From contig NZ_WIJK01000003.1 of assembly GCF_009496285.1 (NCBI RefSeq), positions 45,965 through 109,964 of the forward strand: a stretch of DNA of 64,000 nt, in the 5' to 3' direction. The notes beneath the pieces are model-generated. The model was not told the DNA's origin. It did no database searches and saw only the letters and a program-made list of their open reading frames with translations. Positions within the stretch are counted from its first letter, which is position 1. Every line of letters starts with the position of its first letter. The position numbers and the translations under genes are program-made. This document shows, piece by piece, positions 28,110-38,002 of the stretch. This stretch comes from Streptococcus mitis (GTDB taxonomy: Bacteria; Bacillota; Bacilli; Lactobacillales; Streptococcaceae).

Positions 28110-28798
28110 GAATCCAGCCCTTTCTCAACTGCATTTTTAGCGGCTTCCTGCTCGGCCAATTTTTTAGAGCGTCCTTTACCAGAACCTAGACTTTGCCCCT
28201 CAACAAGGACTTCAACCTCAAACATCTTATCATGGGCTGGCCCAATCTCTGAAATCACCTGATAACGAATATCAACATCTCCATTAACTTGGAGCAATTC
28301 TTGAAGGTGAGTCTTATAATCCTTGATCATCTCAAAATCGCCAGCTTCAACCTTAGGAATCATGACTTGGTAGATAAAGGTTTTTACAGTCTTTATATCC
28401 TTGTCTAAAAGCAGAGCACCCAAAAAGGCTTCAAAAGCATCGCCCAAGATCGTGTCTCGGTTACGACCACCAGACTTTTCCTCCCCCTTACCAAGCTTGA
28501 TAAACTGATCAAACTGACAATCACGGGCAAAACCAGCCAAACTCTCCTCACGGACAATCATAGCACGGAGTTTTGACAAGTCCCCTTCTGGTTTTTTAGG
28601 GTATTTTTTAAACAGATATTCTGAAATCAATAATTGCAGAACAGCGTCTCCTAAAAATTCCAAGCGTTCATTGTGTGAAATTTTTAAGAGGCGGTGCTCA
28701 TTGGCGTAACTAGTGTGGGTAAAAGCTGTTTCGAGTAATTGTTTATCTGAAAAAACAAGATCAAAACGTTCTTGTAACACGGATTCTAATTCTTTCAT
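28100..28798 (-). CDS. rnc: Ribonuclease III
   Basis: A 232-residue double-strand-specific endoribonuclease for rRNA and mRNA processing. The catalytic signature [20 protein letters not shown] and the second acidic motif [14 protein letters not shown] are intact, with a C-terminal double-stranded RNA-binding domain (about residues 158-228). AGAGGTAG precedes the ATG. It is first in the rnc-smc operon. Confidence 0.98.
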   Translation of the reverse strand: MKELESVLQERFDLVFSDKQLLETAFTHTSYANEHRLLKISHNERLEFLGDAVLQLLISEYLFKKYPKKPEGDLSKLRAMIVREESLAGFARDCQFDQFIKLGKGEEKSGGRNRDTILGDAFEAFLGALLLDKDIKTVKTFIYQVMIPKVEAGDFEMIKDYKTHLQELLQVNGDVDIRYQVISEIGPAHDKMFEVEVLVEGQSLGSGKGRSKKLAEQEAAKNAVEKGLDSCI

Positions 28799-28905
28799 GA
28801 CTACCTCTTTCTAAATCATTATAATCCTATCCATTATATCAAAAAAAGGCTTCATAGTCAGAAAAGAACAGTGAAAAGCTCATTTTCTAACTTCTAGCTA
28901 AAATC

Positions 28906-28951
28906 AGCCCCCAGCTAGCGGATTGGGCTTTTTTTTGGTATAATAAATCTT
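28906..28951 (+). promoter_or_regulatory. Hairpin and extended -10 promoter immediately before ylxM
   Basis: A stem AGCCC / GGGCT (28906-28910, 28925-28929) and a run of eight T lead straight into TGGTATAAT, an extended -10 box (TATAAT at 28939-28944). Only seven bases separate it from the ylxM ATG at 28952, and there is no ribosome site. Transcription should start at or next to the ATG, giving a leaderless message. Confidence 0.65.
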
Positions 28952-29284
28952 ATGGAAATTGAAAAAACCAATCGAATGAATGCTCTGTTTGAATTTTATG
29001 CAGCCCTTTTGACCGATAAGCAGATGAACTATATCGAACTCTACTATGCAGACGACTATAGTTTAGCTGAAATCGCTGAAGAATTCGGTGTCAGTCGCCA
29101 GGCCGTTTATGATAATATCAAACGAACTGAAAAGATTCTGGAAGACTATGAGATGAAGCTCCATATGTACTCTGACTACATTGTTCGCGGTCAGATTTTT
29201 GACCAGATTTTGGAGCGCTACCCAGAAGACAGTTTTCTACAAGAGCAAATTGAGATTTTGACCAGTATTGATAATAGGGAGTAA
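28952..29284 (+). CDS. ylxM: YlxM family (UPF0122) SRP-associated DNA-binding-like protein
   Basis: A 110-residue helix-turn-helix protein resembling the region-4 fold of sigma factors ([21 protein letters not shown]). YlxM proteins are encoded with ffh and, in Streptococcus mutans, modulate SRP activity. Here it begins the operon ylxM - 71-residue unknown - ffh. The start has no Shine-Dalgarno sequence and sits just after an extended -10 box. Stop and next gene are two bases apart. Confidence 0.93.
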   Translation: MEIEKTNRMNALFEFYAALLTDKQMNYIELYYADDYSLAEIAEEFGVSRQAVYDNIKRTEKILEDYEMKLHMYSDYIVRGQIFDQILERYPEDSFLQEQIEILTSIDNRE

Positions 29285-29286
29285 TC

Positions 29287-29502
29287 ATGGAAAATCTTGT
29301 TGTCTATAAAGGAATACCTTGCAAACTATTAGCAGCAGAGGAACCATTTCCTACAAGACTACAAATTCTCTCACCTGATTCTATTCCTCAAGCCCTTAAA
29401 GAAGGTTTTAGCTGTTGGGGTTATCCAACTGAAATCATGAAAGAAGTCACACCCGAAGAACTAGAGTGTTTGCAACATTTCGGACGATTTCCACTGAATT
29501 GA
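29287..29502 (+). CDS. Small unknown protein between ylxM and ffh
   Basis: A 71-residue soluble protein, not recognised. It has a mixed composition with two Cys (IPCKLLA and FSCWGYP), a third in LECLQHF, and no signal or membrane segment. GGGAG precedes the ATG, the gap to ylxM is two bases and ffh begins 17 bases later, so it is a real, co-transcribed gene. Position suggests some link to SRP biogenesis, but that is inference only. Confidence 0.8.
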   Translation: MENLVVYKGIPCKLLAAEEPFPTRLQILSPDSIPQALKEGFSCWGYPTEIMKEVTPEELECLQHFGRFPLN

Positions 29503-29519
29503 AAAAATAGGAGAAAATA

Positions 29520-31085
29520 ATGGCATTTGAAAATTTAACAGAACGTTTGCAGAACGTCTTTAAAAACCTACGTAAAAAAGGAAAAATCACAGAAAGTGAT
29601 ATCCAAGAAGCAACCAAAGAAATTCGTCTGGCTCTTTTAGAAGCCGACGTTGCTTTACCTGTTGTCAAAGACTTTATCAAGAAGGTTCGTGAACGTGCCA
29701 TTGGGCATGAAGTCATTGATACCCTCAATCCAGCTCAACAAATCATCAAGATTGTCAATGAAGAATTGACAGAAGTTCTTGGCTCAGACACTGCTGAGAT
29801 TATCAAGTCACCAAAAATCCCAACTATTATCATGATGGTCGGTTTGCAAGGGGCTGGTAAAACAACTTTTGCAGGTAAACTTGCCAATAAACTCAAAAAG
29901 GAAGAGGATGCTCGTCCTTTGATGATTGCGGCCGACATCTATCGTCCTGCAGCTATTGACCAGCTTAAAACACTAGGACAACAAATTGATGTTCCTGTCT
30001 TTGCTCTTGGAACTGAAGTTCCTGCAGTGGAGATTGTTCGCCAAGGTTTGGAGCAAGCTAAAGCCAACCATAACGACTATGTCTTGATTGATACGGCTGG
30101 TCGTTTACAAATCGACGAGCTTCTCATGAATGAGCTTCGTGATGTTAAAGCTCTTGCTCAACCAAATGAAATCCTTCTCGTCATCGATGCTATGATCGGT
30201 CAAGAAGCTGCTAACGTTGCGCGAGAATTTAACGCTCAATTAGAAGTTACCGGTGTCATCCTTACCAAGATTGACGGGGACACTCGTGGTGGTGCTGCCC
30301 TTTCTGTTCGTCACATCACTGGAAAACCTATCAAATTCACTGGTACTGGTGAAAAGATTACTGATATTGAAACCTTCCACCCTGACCGCATGGCCAGCCG
30401 TATTCTCGGTATGGGAGATATGCTGACTCTGATTGAGAAAGCTTCCCAAGAATACGATGAGCAAAAAGCCCTTGAAATGGCTGAAAAGATGCGGGAAAAC
30501 ACTTTTGATTTCAACGATTTCATCGATCAGTTGGATCAAGTGCAAAATATGGGGCCAATGGAAGATTTGCTCAAGATGATTCCTGGTATGGCCAACAATC
30601 CTGCCCTTCAAAATATGAAGGTGGATGAAAAACAAATCGCTCGCAAACGTGCTATCGTCTCATCTATGACTCCTGAAGAACGTGAAAATCCAGATTTGCT
30701 CACTCCAAGCCGTCGTCGTCGTATTGCAGCTGGTTCTGGTAATACCTTTATCGATGTCAACAAGTTCATCAAAGACTTTAACCAAGCCAAACAACTCATG
30801 CAAGGTGTCATGTCTGGTGACATGAACAAGATGATGAAGCAAATGGGCATCAACCCTAACAACCTTCCTAAAAACATGCCTGGTGGCATGGATATGTCAG
30901 CCCTTGAAGGTATGATGGGACAAGGTGGTATGCCGGATATGTCTGCTCTTGGAGGAGCCGGAATGCCTGATATGAGCCAGATGCTTGGTGGAGGTCTCAA
31001 GGGTAAAATCGGTGAATTTGCTATGAAGCAATCCATGAAACGCATGGCCAACAAAATGAAAAAAGCTAAGAAAAAACGCAAATAA
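29520..31085 (+). CDS. ffh: Signal recognition particle protein Ffh (SRP54)
   Basis: The 521-residue GTPase of bacterial SRP, which binds signal peptides on nascent chains and docks with FtsY. NG domain motifs: GLQGAGKTT, DIYRPAA, DTAGR, TKIDGDTRGG. The methionine-rich M domain (about residues 300-440) binds 4.5S RNA and signal peptides. The C-terminal 80 residues are Gly/Met-rich with short repeats (GMPDMSALGG, GMPDMSQMLGG). AGGAG precedes the start; a strong terminator follows. Confidence 0.98.
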   Translation: MAFENLTERLQNVFKNLRKKGKITESDIQEATKEIRLALLEADVALPVVKDFIKKVRERAIGHEVIDTLNPAQQIIKIVNEELTEVLGSDTAEIIKSPKIPTIIMMVGLQGAGKTTFAGKLANKLKKEEDARPLMIAADIYRPAAIDQLKTLGQQIDVPVFALGTEVPAVEIVRQGLEQAKANHNDYVLIDTAGRLQIDELLMNELRDVKALAQPNEILLVIDAMIGQEAANVAREFNAQLEVTGVILTKIDGDTRGGAALSVRHITGKPIKFTGTGEKITDIETFHPDRMASRILGMGDMLTLIEKASQEYDEQKALEMAEKMRENTFDFNDFIDQLDQVQNMGPMEDLLKMIPGMANNPALQNMKVDEKQIARKRAIVSSMTPEERENPDLLTPSRRRRIAAGSGNTFIDVNKFIKDFNQAKQLMQGVMSGDMNKMMKQMGINPNNLPKNMPGGMDMSALEGMMGQGGMPDMSALGGAGMPDMSQMLGGGLKGKIGEFAMKQSMKRMANKMKKAKKKRK

Positions 31086-31111
31086 AAAAGGACTCAATTG
31101 AGTCCTTTTTT
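31084..31111. terminator. Bidirectional terminator between ffh and the RluD-like gene
   Basis: The palindrome AAAAAAGGACTCAA and its complement, with T and A runs, lies between two convergent genes. Confidence 0.92.
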
Positions 31112-32004
31112 TATTGTTCTTTTCTAAGTTTCTCCAAGGTTTGCTTGAATATTTCTGGAATATCAGCAGTAAATTCCATAGTTTCACCAGTTCTTGGATG
31201 GGTAAATCCTAGCGTCTTTGCATGGAGAAATTGCCCATGTCCCTTTAGGGTTTTACGAGGACCGTATACCTCATCACCAGCGACAGGATGACCGATATAA
31301 GCCATGTGCACACGGATCTGATGAGTTCGTCCTGTTTCCAGTTGCAATTCCAGCAATGTATAATCACCAAAACGTTCTAAGACTTGAAAACGTGTCACTG
31401 CTGGTTTCCCTTTTGCAGTCACAGCTTGCTTCTTACGGTCTTTTTCGCTACGACCGATCGGTGCCTCAATAACTCCACGGTCGTTGGGAAGATTCCCATG
31501 AACGATGGCCCAATATTTACGAAGAGACTTTTTGTCCTTCAATTCTTGAGCTAGTGCTAAATGGGCATCATCGTTTTTAGCAATCATCAAGAGTCCAGAT
31601 GTATCTTTATCGATACGATGGACAATCCCTGGTCTCAATACACCATTAATGCCTGATAGATCCTTGATATGGTACATAAGGGCATTCACCAAGGTACCAC
31701 TGGTATGACCAGCACTTGGATGAACGACCATACCTTGAGGTTTATTGACTACTGCTACATCCTCATCTTGATAAATGATTTCTAGAGGAATATCTTCAGC
31801 TACATACTCCAAAACCTCTGGTTCTGGCAACTGATAAGTAACGACATCGCCCTCTTGGACCGTATACTTGGCTTTTTTGACCTGACCATTGACCAAGACT
31901 TGGCCTGATTTGATTTGTTCATTGGCGAGACTACGGGACAATTCTGTCAAATCTGATAAAGCCTTGTCTAAGCGTAGTCCACCTGTTTCAATTTTAATTT
32001 CCAT
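31111..32004 (-). CDS. RluD-like 23S rRNA pseudouridine synthase
   Basis: A 297-residue RluA/RluD-family pseudouridine synthase. An S4 RNA-binding domain (residues about 10-70, [18 protein letters not shown]) precedes the catalytic domain with [20 protein letters not shown], including the catalytic Asp. It modifies uridines in 23S rRNA; the exact positions cannot be read from sequence. It overlaps lspA by 11 bases, the usual lspA-rluD pairing. Confidence 0.94.
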   Translation of the reverse strand: MEIKIETGGLRLDKALSDLTELSRSLANEQIKSGQVLVNGQVKKAKYTVQEGDVVTYQLPEPEVLEYVAEDIPLEIIYQDEDVAVVNKPQGMVVHPSAGHTSGTLVNALMYHIKDLSGINGVLRPGIVHRIDKDTSGLLMIAKNDDAHLALAQELKDKKSLRKYWAIVHGNLPNDRGVIEAPIGRSEKDRKKQAVTAKGKPAVTRFQVLERFGDYTLLELQLETGRTHQIRVHMAYIGHPVAGDEVYGPRKTLKGHGQFLHAKTLGFTHPRTGETMEFTADIPEIFKQTLEKLRKEQ

Positions 32005-32455
32005 TCATTTCCTCTTTTAGCATTGCAAGCAATAAAACAAGCACTCCTACTGTCAGATAGCTATCTGCCACATTGAATATAGCAAAATTAACAAAGTCTA
32101 AGTGAAACATATCCACCACGAATCCTTGACTGATGCGATCGATAAAGTTCCCTAGACCACCTGCAATAATCAAAACCAATCCAAGAACTGTCCAGAAGGA
32201 ATCCTCTATATGCTTATGTAGATACCAGATAGCCCCTGCCATAACTACAAGAGTTATTACTGCAAAAAACCACTGCTGATCTTGGAGCATTGAAAAGGCT
32301 GCCCCTCTATTTTGCAGATAGGTCAAACTGACCAGATTTGGGATCCATGATTTGACTTCACCAAGAGCAATATTTTGAACGACGTACGCCTTTACCAATT
32401 GATCTAATACAATCAAGGCTGCTATAATCCCTGCTACTATTCCTCTTTTTTTCAT
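31994..32455 (-). CDS. lspA: Lipoprotein signal peptidase II
   Basis: A 153-residue, four-helix membrane aspartyl protease that cleaves prolipoproteins ahead of the lipidated Cys. The conserved blocks [19 protein letters not shown] and FAIFNVADS contain the two catalytic Asp residues. It starts within the stop of the LysR regulator gene (ATGA). Substrates in this window would include PstS and the amino-acid binding lipoprotein. Confidence 0.96.
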   Translation of the reverse strand: MKKRGIVAGIIAALIVLDQLVKAYVVQNIALGEVKSWIPNLVSLTYLQNRGAAFSMLQDQQWFFAVITLVVMAGAIWYLHKHIEDSFWTVLGLVLIIAGGLGNFIDRISQGFVVDMFHLDFVNFAIFNVADSYLTVGVLVLLLAMLKEEMNGN

Positions 32456-33360
32456 GCTTTCCTCTTCTGATCAAAATACTCTTGCATAACTTCTACAAAT
32501 AAGGTTCCCGCTTGGCTCAAGTCTACTTCCTCACGCTTGACATACACCATGCGATTATTGAGATTATCATTTAGCGGAATAACGGTGATCCCGTTCACAC
32601 TATCGCTATCTAAGAATCCAGATCCAGTCGCATAAGCATCTGTTCTTTCAAGAATCCCATTTAAAGTAGCGCGGTCTGTTACGTTAAACATCTGAGAGCT
32701 GGCACTTGTATCCACAAAATTTTCAGAGTAGTAGAGATATTCATCTTTTTCTTGGGTAAAACGAACTGTTGGTAAATCTACTAAATCATCCATGACTAGT
32801 TCTTTTTTCTTGGCTAGGGGATGACCTTCTCGCAAATAGATGTGGGTTTGAAAAGGAATTAGCTCAATCACTTCAAGACCTAATTTTTCAATTCGTTGCA
32901 TAACGCCTTTTTGGTTTTGATTGTTGAGATAGATAATCCCAATTTCACTATGGCCTTGAGCTACTTCATCCAAAATCTGAACAGTCGTTGATTCAAAAAT
33001 ACGAAAGTTTTTATAATCTGGATAATGCTTTGAGAATGCTGTGATCGTCGGTGGTAAAAAGTCATAGTGCTGACTAGCTATTGAGAATTCGTCCTTTTCT
33101 TCTTCAGGGTTGGCATACTGATTTTGAAAAATATCAAAACCTTTGACCAGCTCTTGGGCTTTTTCATAGAATTCCATACCTCGACGGGTTAGGAAAGTGC
33201 CTGAACTTGTTCTACGGAAAATCTTGAAGCCAAGCTCTTTTTCTAAGTCTCTTACAGAAATAGATAGACTGGGTTGGCTAACGTACATTTTCTCAGCCGC
33301 TTCACGAAAAGTACCACTATTTGCAATAGCAACAACGTAGCGTAATTGTTGAATATTCAT
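32452..33360 (-). CDS. LysR family regulator, CpsY/MtaR-like
   Basis: A 302-residue LysR-type regulator with an N-terminal helix-turn-helix ([37 protein letters not shown]) and a ligand-binding domain. The ATG at 33360 follows AAGGAG; a longer in-frame reading to 33510 runs through its promoter (TATAAT near 33395) and is rejected. In streptococci the regulator beside lspA is the CpsY/MtaR type, linked to methionine transport and phagocyte survival, but target genes cannot be read here. Confidence 0.9.
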   Translation of the reverse strand: MNIQQLRYVVAIANSGTFREAAEKMYVSQPSLSISVRDLEKELGFKIFRRTSSGTFLTRRGMEFYEKAQELVKGFDIFQNQYANPEEEKDEFSIASQHYDFLPPTITAFSKHYPDYKNFRIFESTTVQILDEVAQGHSEIGIIYLNNQNQKGVMQRIEKLGLEVIELIPFQTHIYLREGHPLAKKKELVMDDLVDLPTVRFTQEKDEYLYYSENFVDTSASSQMFNVTDRATLNGILERTDAYATGSGFLDSDSVNGITVIPLNDNLNNRMVYVKREEVDLSQAGTLFVEVMQEYFDQKRKA

Positions 33361-33456
33361 GACTTCTCCTTCGATTTCTATCTTATCATTATACCATAAA
33401 TCAAGCCTATCCAACAAAGGAAAATTATGTGTCCTAGACTTCTTAGCAAAGTAAAC

Positions 33457-33506
33457 AAAAAACACCTTTAAAGCTAGACCCAAAATCCAACTAAAAAGGG
33501 GTGTTA
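33457..33506 (-). terminator. Terminator after sodA
   Basis: On the minus strand AACACCCCTTT pairs with AAAGGTGTT across a long loop and is followed by TTTTTT, just past the sodA stop. Confidence 0.75.
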
Positions 33507-33516
33507 TCAAATGCGA

Positions 33517-34122
33517 TTATTTAGCTGCTGCGTAGAGTTCGTCTACTTTATTCCAGTTGATAACTGAGAAGAAAGCTTTGATGTAGTCAGGACGAACGTT
33601 ACGGTATTTCACATAGTATGCATGTTCCCAAACGTCCAAGCCCAAGATTGGTTTTTTACCTTCTGAGATTGGTGTGTCTTGGTTTGCTGTTGAAGTTACT
33701 TCAAGCTTACCTTCTTTGTTAACAACCAACCAAGCCCATCCAGAACCAAAACGAGTTGTTGCTGCTGCAGTGAAGGCTGCTTGGAATTCTTCGAATGAAC
33801 CGAATGTTGCATCAATTGCTGCTACAAGTTCTGCTGAAGGAGCTGTTTTTTCAGGAGTCATCAATTCCCAGAAAAGAGCGTGGTTCAAGTGTCCACCACC
33901 ATTGTTGATAAGCGCTTGACGGATATCAGCTGGAATAGATTCTACGTCAGCAAGCAATGCTTCAAGGTCTTCACCGATTTCAGGGTGTTTTTCAAGAGCT
34001 GCATTAGCGTTATTTACATATGCTTGGTGGTGTTTGTCATGGTGCAAATGCATTGTTTCAGCATCGATGTATGGTTCCAAAGCGTCGTATGCGTATGGAA
34101 GATCTGGTAAGATAATAGCCAT
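33517..34122 (-). CDS. sodA: Superoxide dismutase (manganese)
   Basis: A 201-residue Fe/Mn superoxide dismutase detoxifying superoxide in the cytoplasm. Metal ligands are visible: His in [12 protein letters not shown], His in [12 protein letters not shown], and Asp and His in LDVWEHAYY. The sequence around [11 protein letters not shown] favours manganese. GAGGTATTACAG precedes the ATG. It is a single-gene unit with its own promoter and terminator. Confidence 0.97.
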   Translation of the reverse strand: MAIILPDLPYAYDALEPYIDAETMHLHHDKHHQAYVNNANAALEKHPEIGEDLEALLADVESIPADIRQALINNGGGHLNHALFWELMTPEKTAPSAELVAAIDATFGSFEEFQAAFTAAATTRFGSGWAWLVVNKEGKLEVTSTANQDTPISEGKKPILGLDVWEHAYYVKYRNVRPDYIKAFFSVINWNKVDELYAAAK

Positions 34123-34153
34123 CTGTAATACCTCTTTTTCTTTCTATATAAAA

Positions 34154-34182
34154 ATGATAACGTAAACATCTCGTTTTTTCAA
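34154..34182 (-). promoter_or_regulatory. Promoter of sodA
   Basis: On the minus strand TTGAAA (34182-34177) and TATCAT (34159-34154) are 17 bases apart, 31 bases before the ATG. Confidence 0.65.
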
Positions 34183-34191
34183 GTTATTTGC

Positions 34192-35229
34192 TCAATTTGA
34201 CTGACTTGCAATCTGTAATAAGGCCTTCTCAAATAGGTAGCTTTTTTCATAAACTCCTGTCTTAATTTGATAGTCTGTTTGGATCAGATAGCGAATAGAA
34301 TCTTGCAAGAAATTCAAGGATAAGCCTCGCGTATCTCGAAGGGCAAACTTGATTTGATAGGGATTAGGATTACGACCTAGATAGTGCCCTAAACTGCTAA
34401 CCATCTGGGACTCCGTCTGACCTGACTCTGCCAAAATCTTGACTTGTGTATAGAGTCTAAACTGCCCCAGCATAATGGCAATCAGTTTGATCTCGTCTTC
34501 ACCCTGCAAGGTCAAATCTTTTACCAAATCTCGCGCCTGATCAATCTTTTTAGCGAGGATAAGCTGAGTTAAGTCAAAGATATTATCCTGCAAAGTCTTT
34601 GGTATAGCTTCAACAATGTCTTCTTCGGAAATACGGTCATCATCCTTATAAGACTGTAAGAAGAGTAGGTTTTTCTGAATTTCACTGAATTGAAAACCTG
34701 ATTTGATAAGCAACTGTTCGAAGGATTTTCCATCAAAGGAAAGTCCTTGTTCCTGAGACCACTTTTGAAAATAAGCTCGCAACTCTTGCTCTTTAGGTTC
34801 AAGAGCCTCAAACACAGTTGCATCTCTCTTGAGTAATTTGACCAACCGTCTCTTACTATCTAACTTACCTTCTACGAAAATCACTAATTTGCTGGTAGGC
34901 GATGGATTTTCTAAGTATTCTTCAAAAGACTTGAGTTCATCATCAGTTAGATAACGTTTTTTTGCAGTGGTTATATCCACAAAATGATCTAGAATGACAA
35001 TTTTTTCATCCGCAAAGAAAGGAAGACTGACCAGCTCTAGTTCCAAGCTTTTGTAGTCTACTTCTTTCATATCAAAATAAGCAAAGTTCAAATCAGCAGA
35101 ATCGTAGCCGATTTGCTTTAGCACCTGAGTTTTCATGACTTCATACTGTCCTTGATCAACGCCTGTAAACAAGGTCAAACTAGGTAAGTTTGATAAAGAT
35201 AGCTTTTGGCTTTCTTCTATAGCTAGCAT
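34192..35229 (-). CDS. holA: DNA polymerase III delta subunit
   Basis: The 345-residue clamp-loader delta subunit, which opens the sliding clamp during loading. Full-length YqeN/HolA-type protein: N-terminal AAA-like domain lacking ATP-binding motifs, with LTLFTGVDQGQYEVM at its start, a helical lid and a C-terminal collar domain (LRDTRGLSLNFLQDSIRYL). AGGAGAGAAG precedes the start. sodA follows by about 70 bases. Confidence 0.93.
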   Translation of the reverse strand: MLAIEESQKLSLSNLPSLTLFTGVDQGQYEVMKTQVLKQIGYDSADLNFAYFDMKEVDYKSLELELVSLPFFADEKIVILDHFVDITTAKKRYLTDDELKSFEEYLENPSPTSKLVIFVEGKLDSKRRLVKLLKRDATVFEALEPKEQELRAYFQKWSQEQGLSFDGKSFEQLLIKSGFQFSEIQKNLLFLQSYKDDDRISEEDIVEAIPKTLQDNIFDLTQLILAKKIDQARDLVKDLTLQGEDEIKLIAIMLGQFRLYTQVKILAESGQTESQMVSSLGHYLGRNPNPYQIKFALRDTRGLSLNFLQDSIRYLIQTDYQIKTGVYEKSYLFEKALLQIASQSN

Positions 35230-35262
35230 CTTCTCTCCTTTCTATTCGATAAATTCATTTCT

Positions 35263-36198
35263 CTAATCAATATAATTCAATTTACCACGGAAATCTTCAA
35301 GGCTTTCATAACCTTTTTCCGCCATGATTTCTTTGAGTTCCTTGGTAATACGCTCAAAAGCAGCTACTCCTTCTTTATGAAGGGTAGTTCCTACTTGCAC
35401 CATACTGGCACCACATAGGATATGTTCAAAGGCATCACGTCCTGTTAATACTCCACCAGTTCCGATGATCTGAATTTCTGGATTCAAGCGTTGATAAAAA
35501 GCATGGACATTAGCAAGGGCGGTTGGTTTGATGTATTCTCCACCAATCCCACCAAAACCATTTTTAGGACGAATCACGACAGACTCATCTTCGATATAAA
35601 GACCATTTCCAATGGAGTTAACACAGTTGACAAACTTGAGTGGGTATTTGTTAAAAATAGCTGCCGCTTGATCAAAATGTACAATATCAAAATAAGGTGG
35701 AAGCTTGATTCCTAAAGGTTTTGTGAAATATTCGAAGACTTCTGACAGGATACGATCGGTTGTTTCAAAATCATAGGCAATCTGAGGTTTACCTGGAACA
35801 TTTGGGCATGAAAGATTAAGCTCAGTCAGACCACGGAAATCACTTTCTTGAACCTTTTTCAAGATGGTATGAGTTTCCTCTGGAGACATTCCCACTAAAG
35901 AGAGAAAGAAAGTACGGCTAGGTTCTTTTTCCTGTAATTCTAGAAGATAATCAAGGTAATAATCTAAACCATTATTTGGGAGCCCCATTGAGTTTATAGA
36001 ACCAAGTGGAACATCTTGATAGCGTGGTTCAGGATTCCCCTGACGAAACTCCAAGGTTGCTGTCTTGGTGACAAAGGTTCCTGCTGCTGAGTTTTTAACT
36101 CCTTCCAACTCCTCTATGGTCATGCAAGCCACACCAGCCGCATTCATCAAGCAATTGTCAAACTCAAAACCAGCAATCTGCGTTTTAGTTGATACCAT
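35263..36198 (-). CDS. pyrDA: Dihydroorotate dehydrogenase, class 1A
   Basis: A 311-residue cytosolic dihydroorotate dehydrogenase that oxidises dihydroorotate to orotate in pyrimidine synthesis, using fumarate in class 1A. The active-site Cys lies in [17 protein letters not shown]-binding features include NSMGLPNNG and [17 protein letters not shown]. Class 1A rather than 1B is judged from length and the [11 protein letters not shown] motif; no pyrK is next to it. GGAGG lies upstream of the ATG. Confidence 0.94.
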   Translation of the reverse strand: MVSTKTQIAGFEFDNCLMNAAGVACMTIEELEGVKNSAAGTFVTKTATLEFRQGNPEPRYQDVPLGSINSMGLPNNGLDYYLDYLLELQEKEPSRTFFLSLVGMSPEETHTILKKVQESDFRGLTELNLSCPNVPGKPQIAYDFETTDRILSEVFEYFTKPLGIKLPPYFDIVHFDQAAAIFNKYPLKFVNCVNSIGNGLYIEDESVVIRPKNGFGGIGGEYIKPTALANVHAFYQRLNPEIQIIGTGGVLTGRDAFEHILCGASMVQVGTTLHKEGVAAFERITKELKEIMAEKGYESLEDFRGKLNYID

Positions 36199-36328
36199 GA
36201 TTCTGATCCTCCAGATTCCTTTTTCTTTCTATTATTATACCATATTTTATTTCTATTTAATAAAGTCTTAATTCTAATAAATGTTCGTATTTTGCCAATT
36301 CCAAGGAAAAACACTAAAAAATTGAATG

Positions 36329-36343
36329 AATTTTTTGACAATT
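36329..36343 (+). promoter_or_regulatory. Possible CodY box upstream of gdhA
   Basis: AATTTTTTGACAATT differs at two places from the CodY consensus AATTTTCWGAAAATT and lies 12 bases before the gdhA -35. CodY control of nitrogen genes is common in streptococci; this site is a guess from one match. Confidence 0.4.
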
Positions 36344-36355
36344 CAACGTTTTTTC

Positions 36356-36384
36356 TTTACACTGGAAAAAAATTCTGCTATAAT
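36356..36384 (+). promoter_or_regulatory. Promoter of gdhA
   Basis: TTTACA (36356-36361) and an extended -10 TGCTATAAT (TATAAT at 36379-36384) with a 17-base spacer, 38 bases before the ATG. Confidence 0.88.
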
Positions 36385-36398
36385 GTCTCACGTAATAA

Positions 36399-37769
<1,371 letters not shown>

Positions 37770-37780
37770 TTCTAAAAATG

Positions 37781-37805
37781 AACTCCTCACTATTCGTGGG
37801 GAGTT
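37781..37805 (+). terminator. Terminator of gdhA
   Basis: A 10-bp stem AACTCCTCAC / GTGGGGAGTT with a 5-base loop, then TTTTCT. Confidence 0.9.
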
Positions 37806-37817
37806 TTTCTAATGCAA

Positions 37818-37998
37818 AAAGAGAGTGGGACAGAAATCGGTAATTCGTTAGAATTCGATTTCGTCGTCCCACCTCCGCACAGTTGAGTAGGGCTGTAAAA
37901 GCTGATGAAATCAGCGTAGTAGAGCCCACTCAACCACTGCGTCTTGCTCGACAATCCAAAGAAAAATGAGAGGCTAGGACTTTTGTCCCAGCCTCTAA
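37818..37998. repeat. Composite stem-loop repeat between gdhA and alaS
   Basis: Three stem-loops in a row fill this gap: GTGGGAC / GTCCCAC (37825-37872) with inner AAATCG / CGATTT; a long one with CAGTTGAGT and ACTCAACCACTG arms (about 37879-37940) enclosing GCTGAT / ATCAGC; and GAGGCT-GGAC / GTCC-AGCCTC (37970-37995). The last serves as the alaS terminator on the minus strand. The family is widespread between streptococcal genes and may correspond to SPRITE; I could not confirm the name. Confidence 0.6.
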
Positions 37999-38002
37999 GT
38001 GA

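Noticed and set aside
33361..33510. 50-codon N-terminal extension of the LysR regulator
   Set aside because: It runs through a TATAAT promoter and the AAGGAG site; LysR proteins begin at [10 protein letters not shown].
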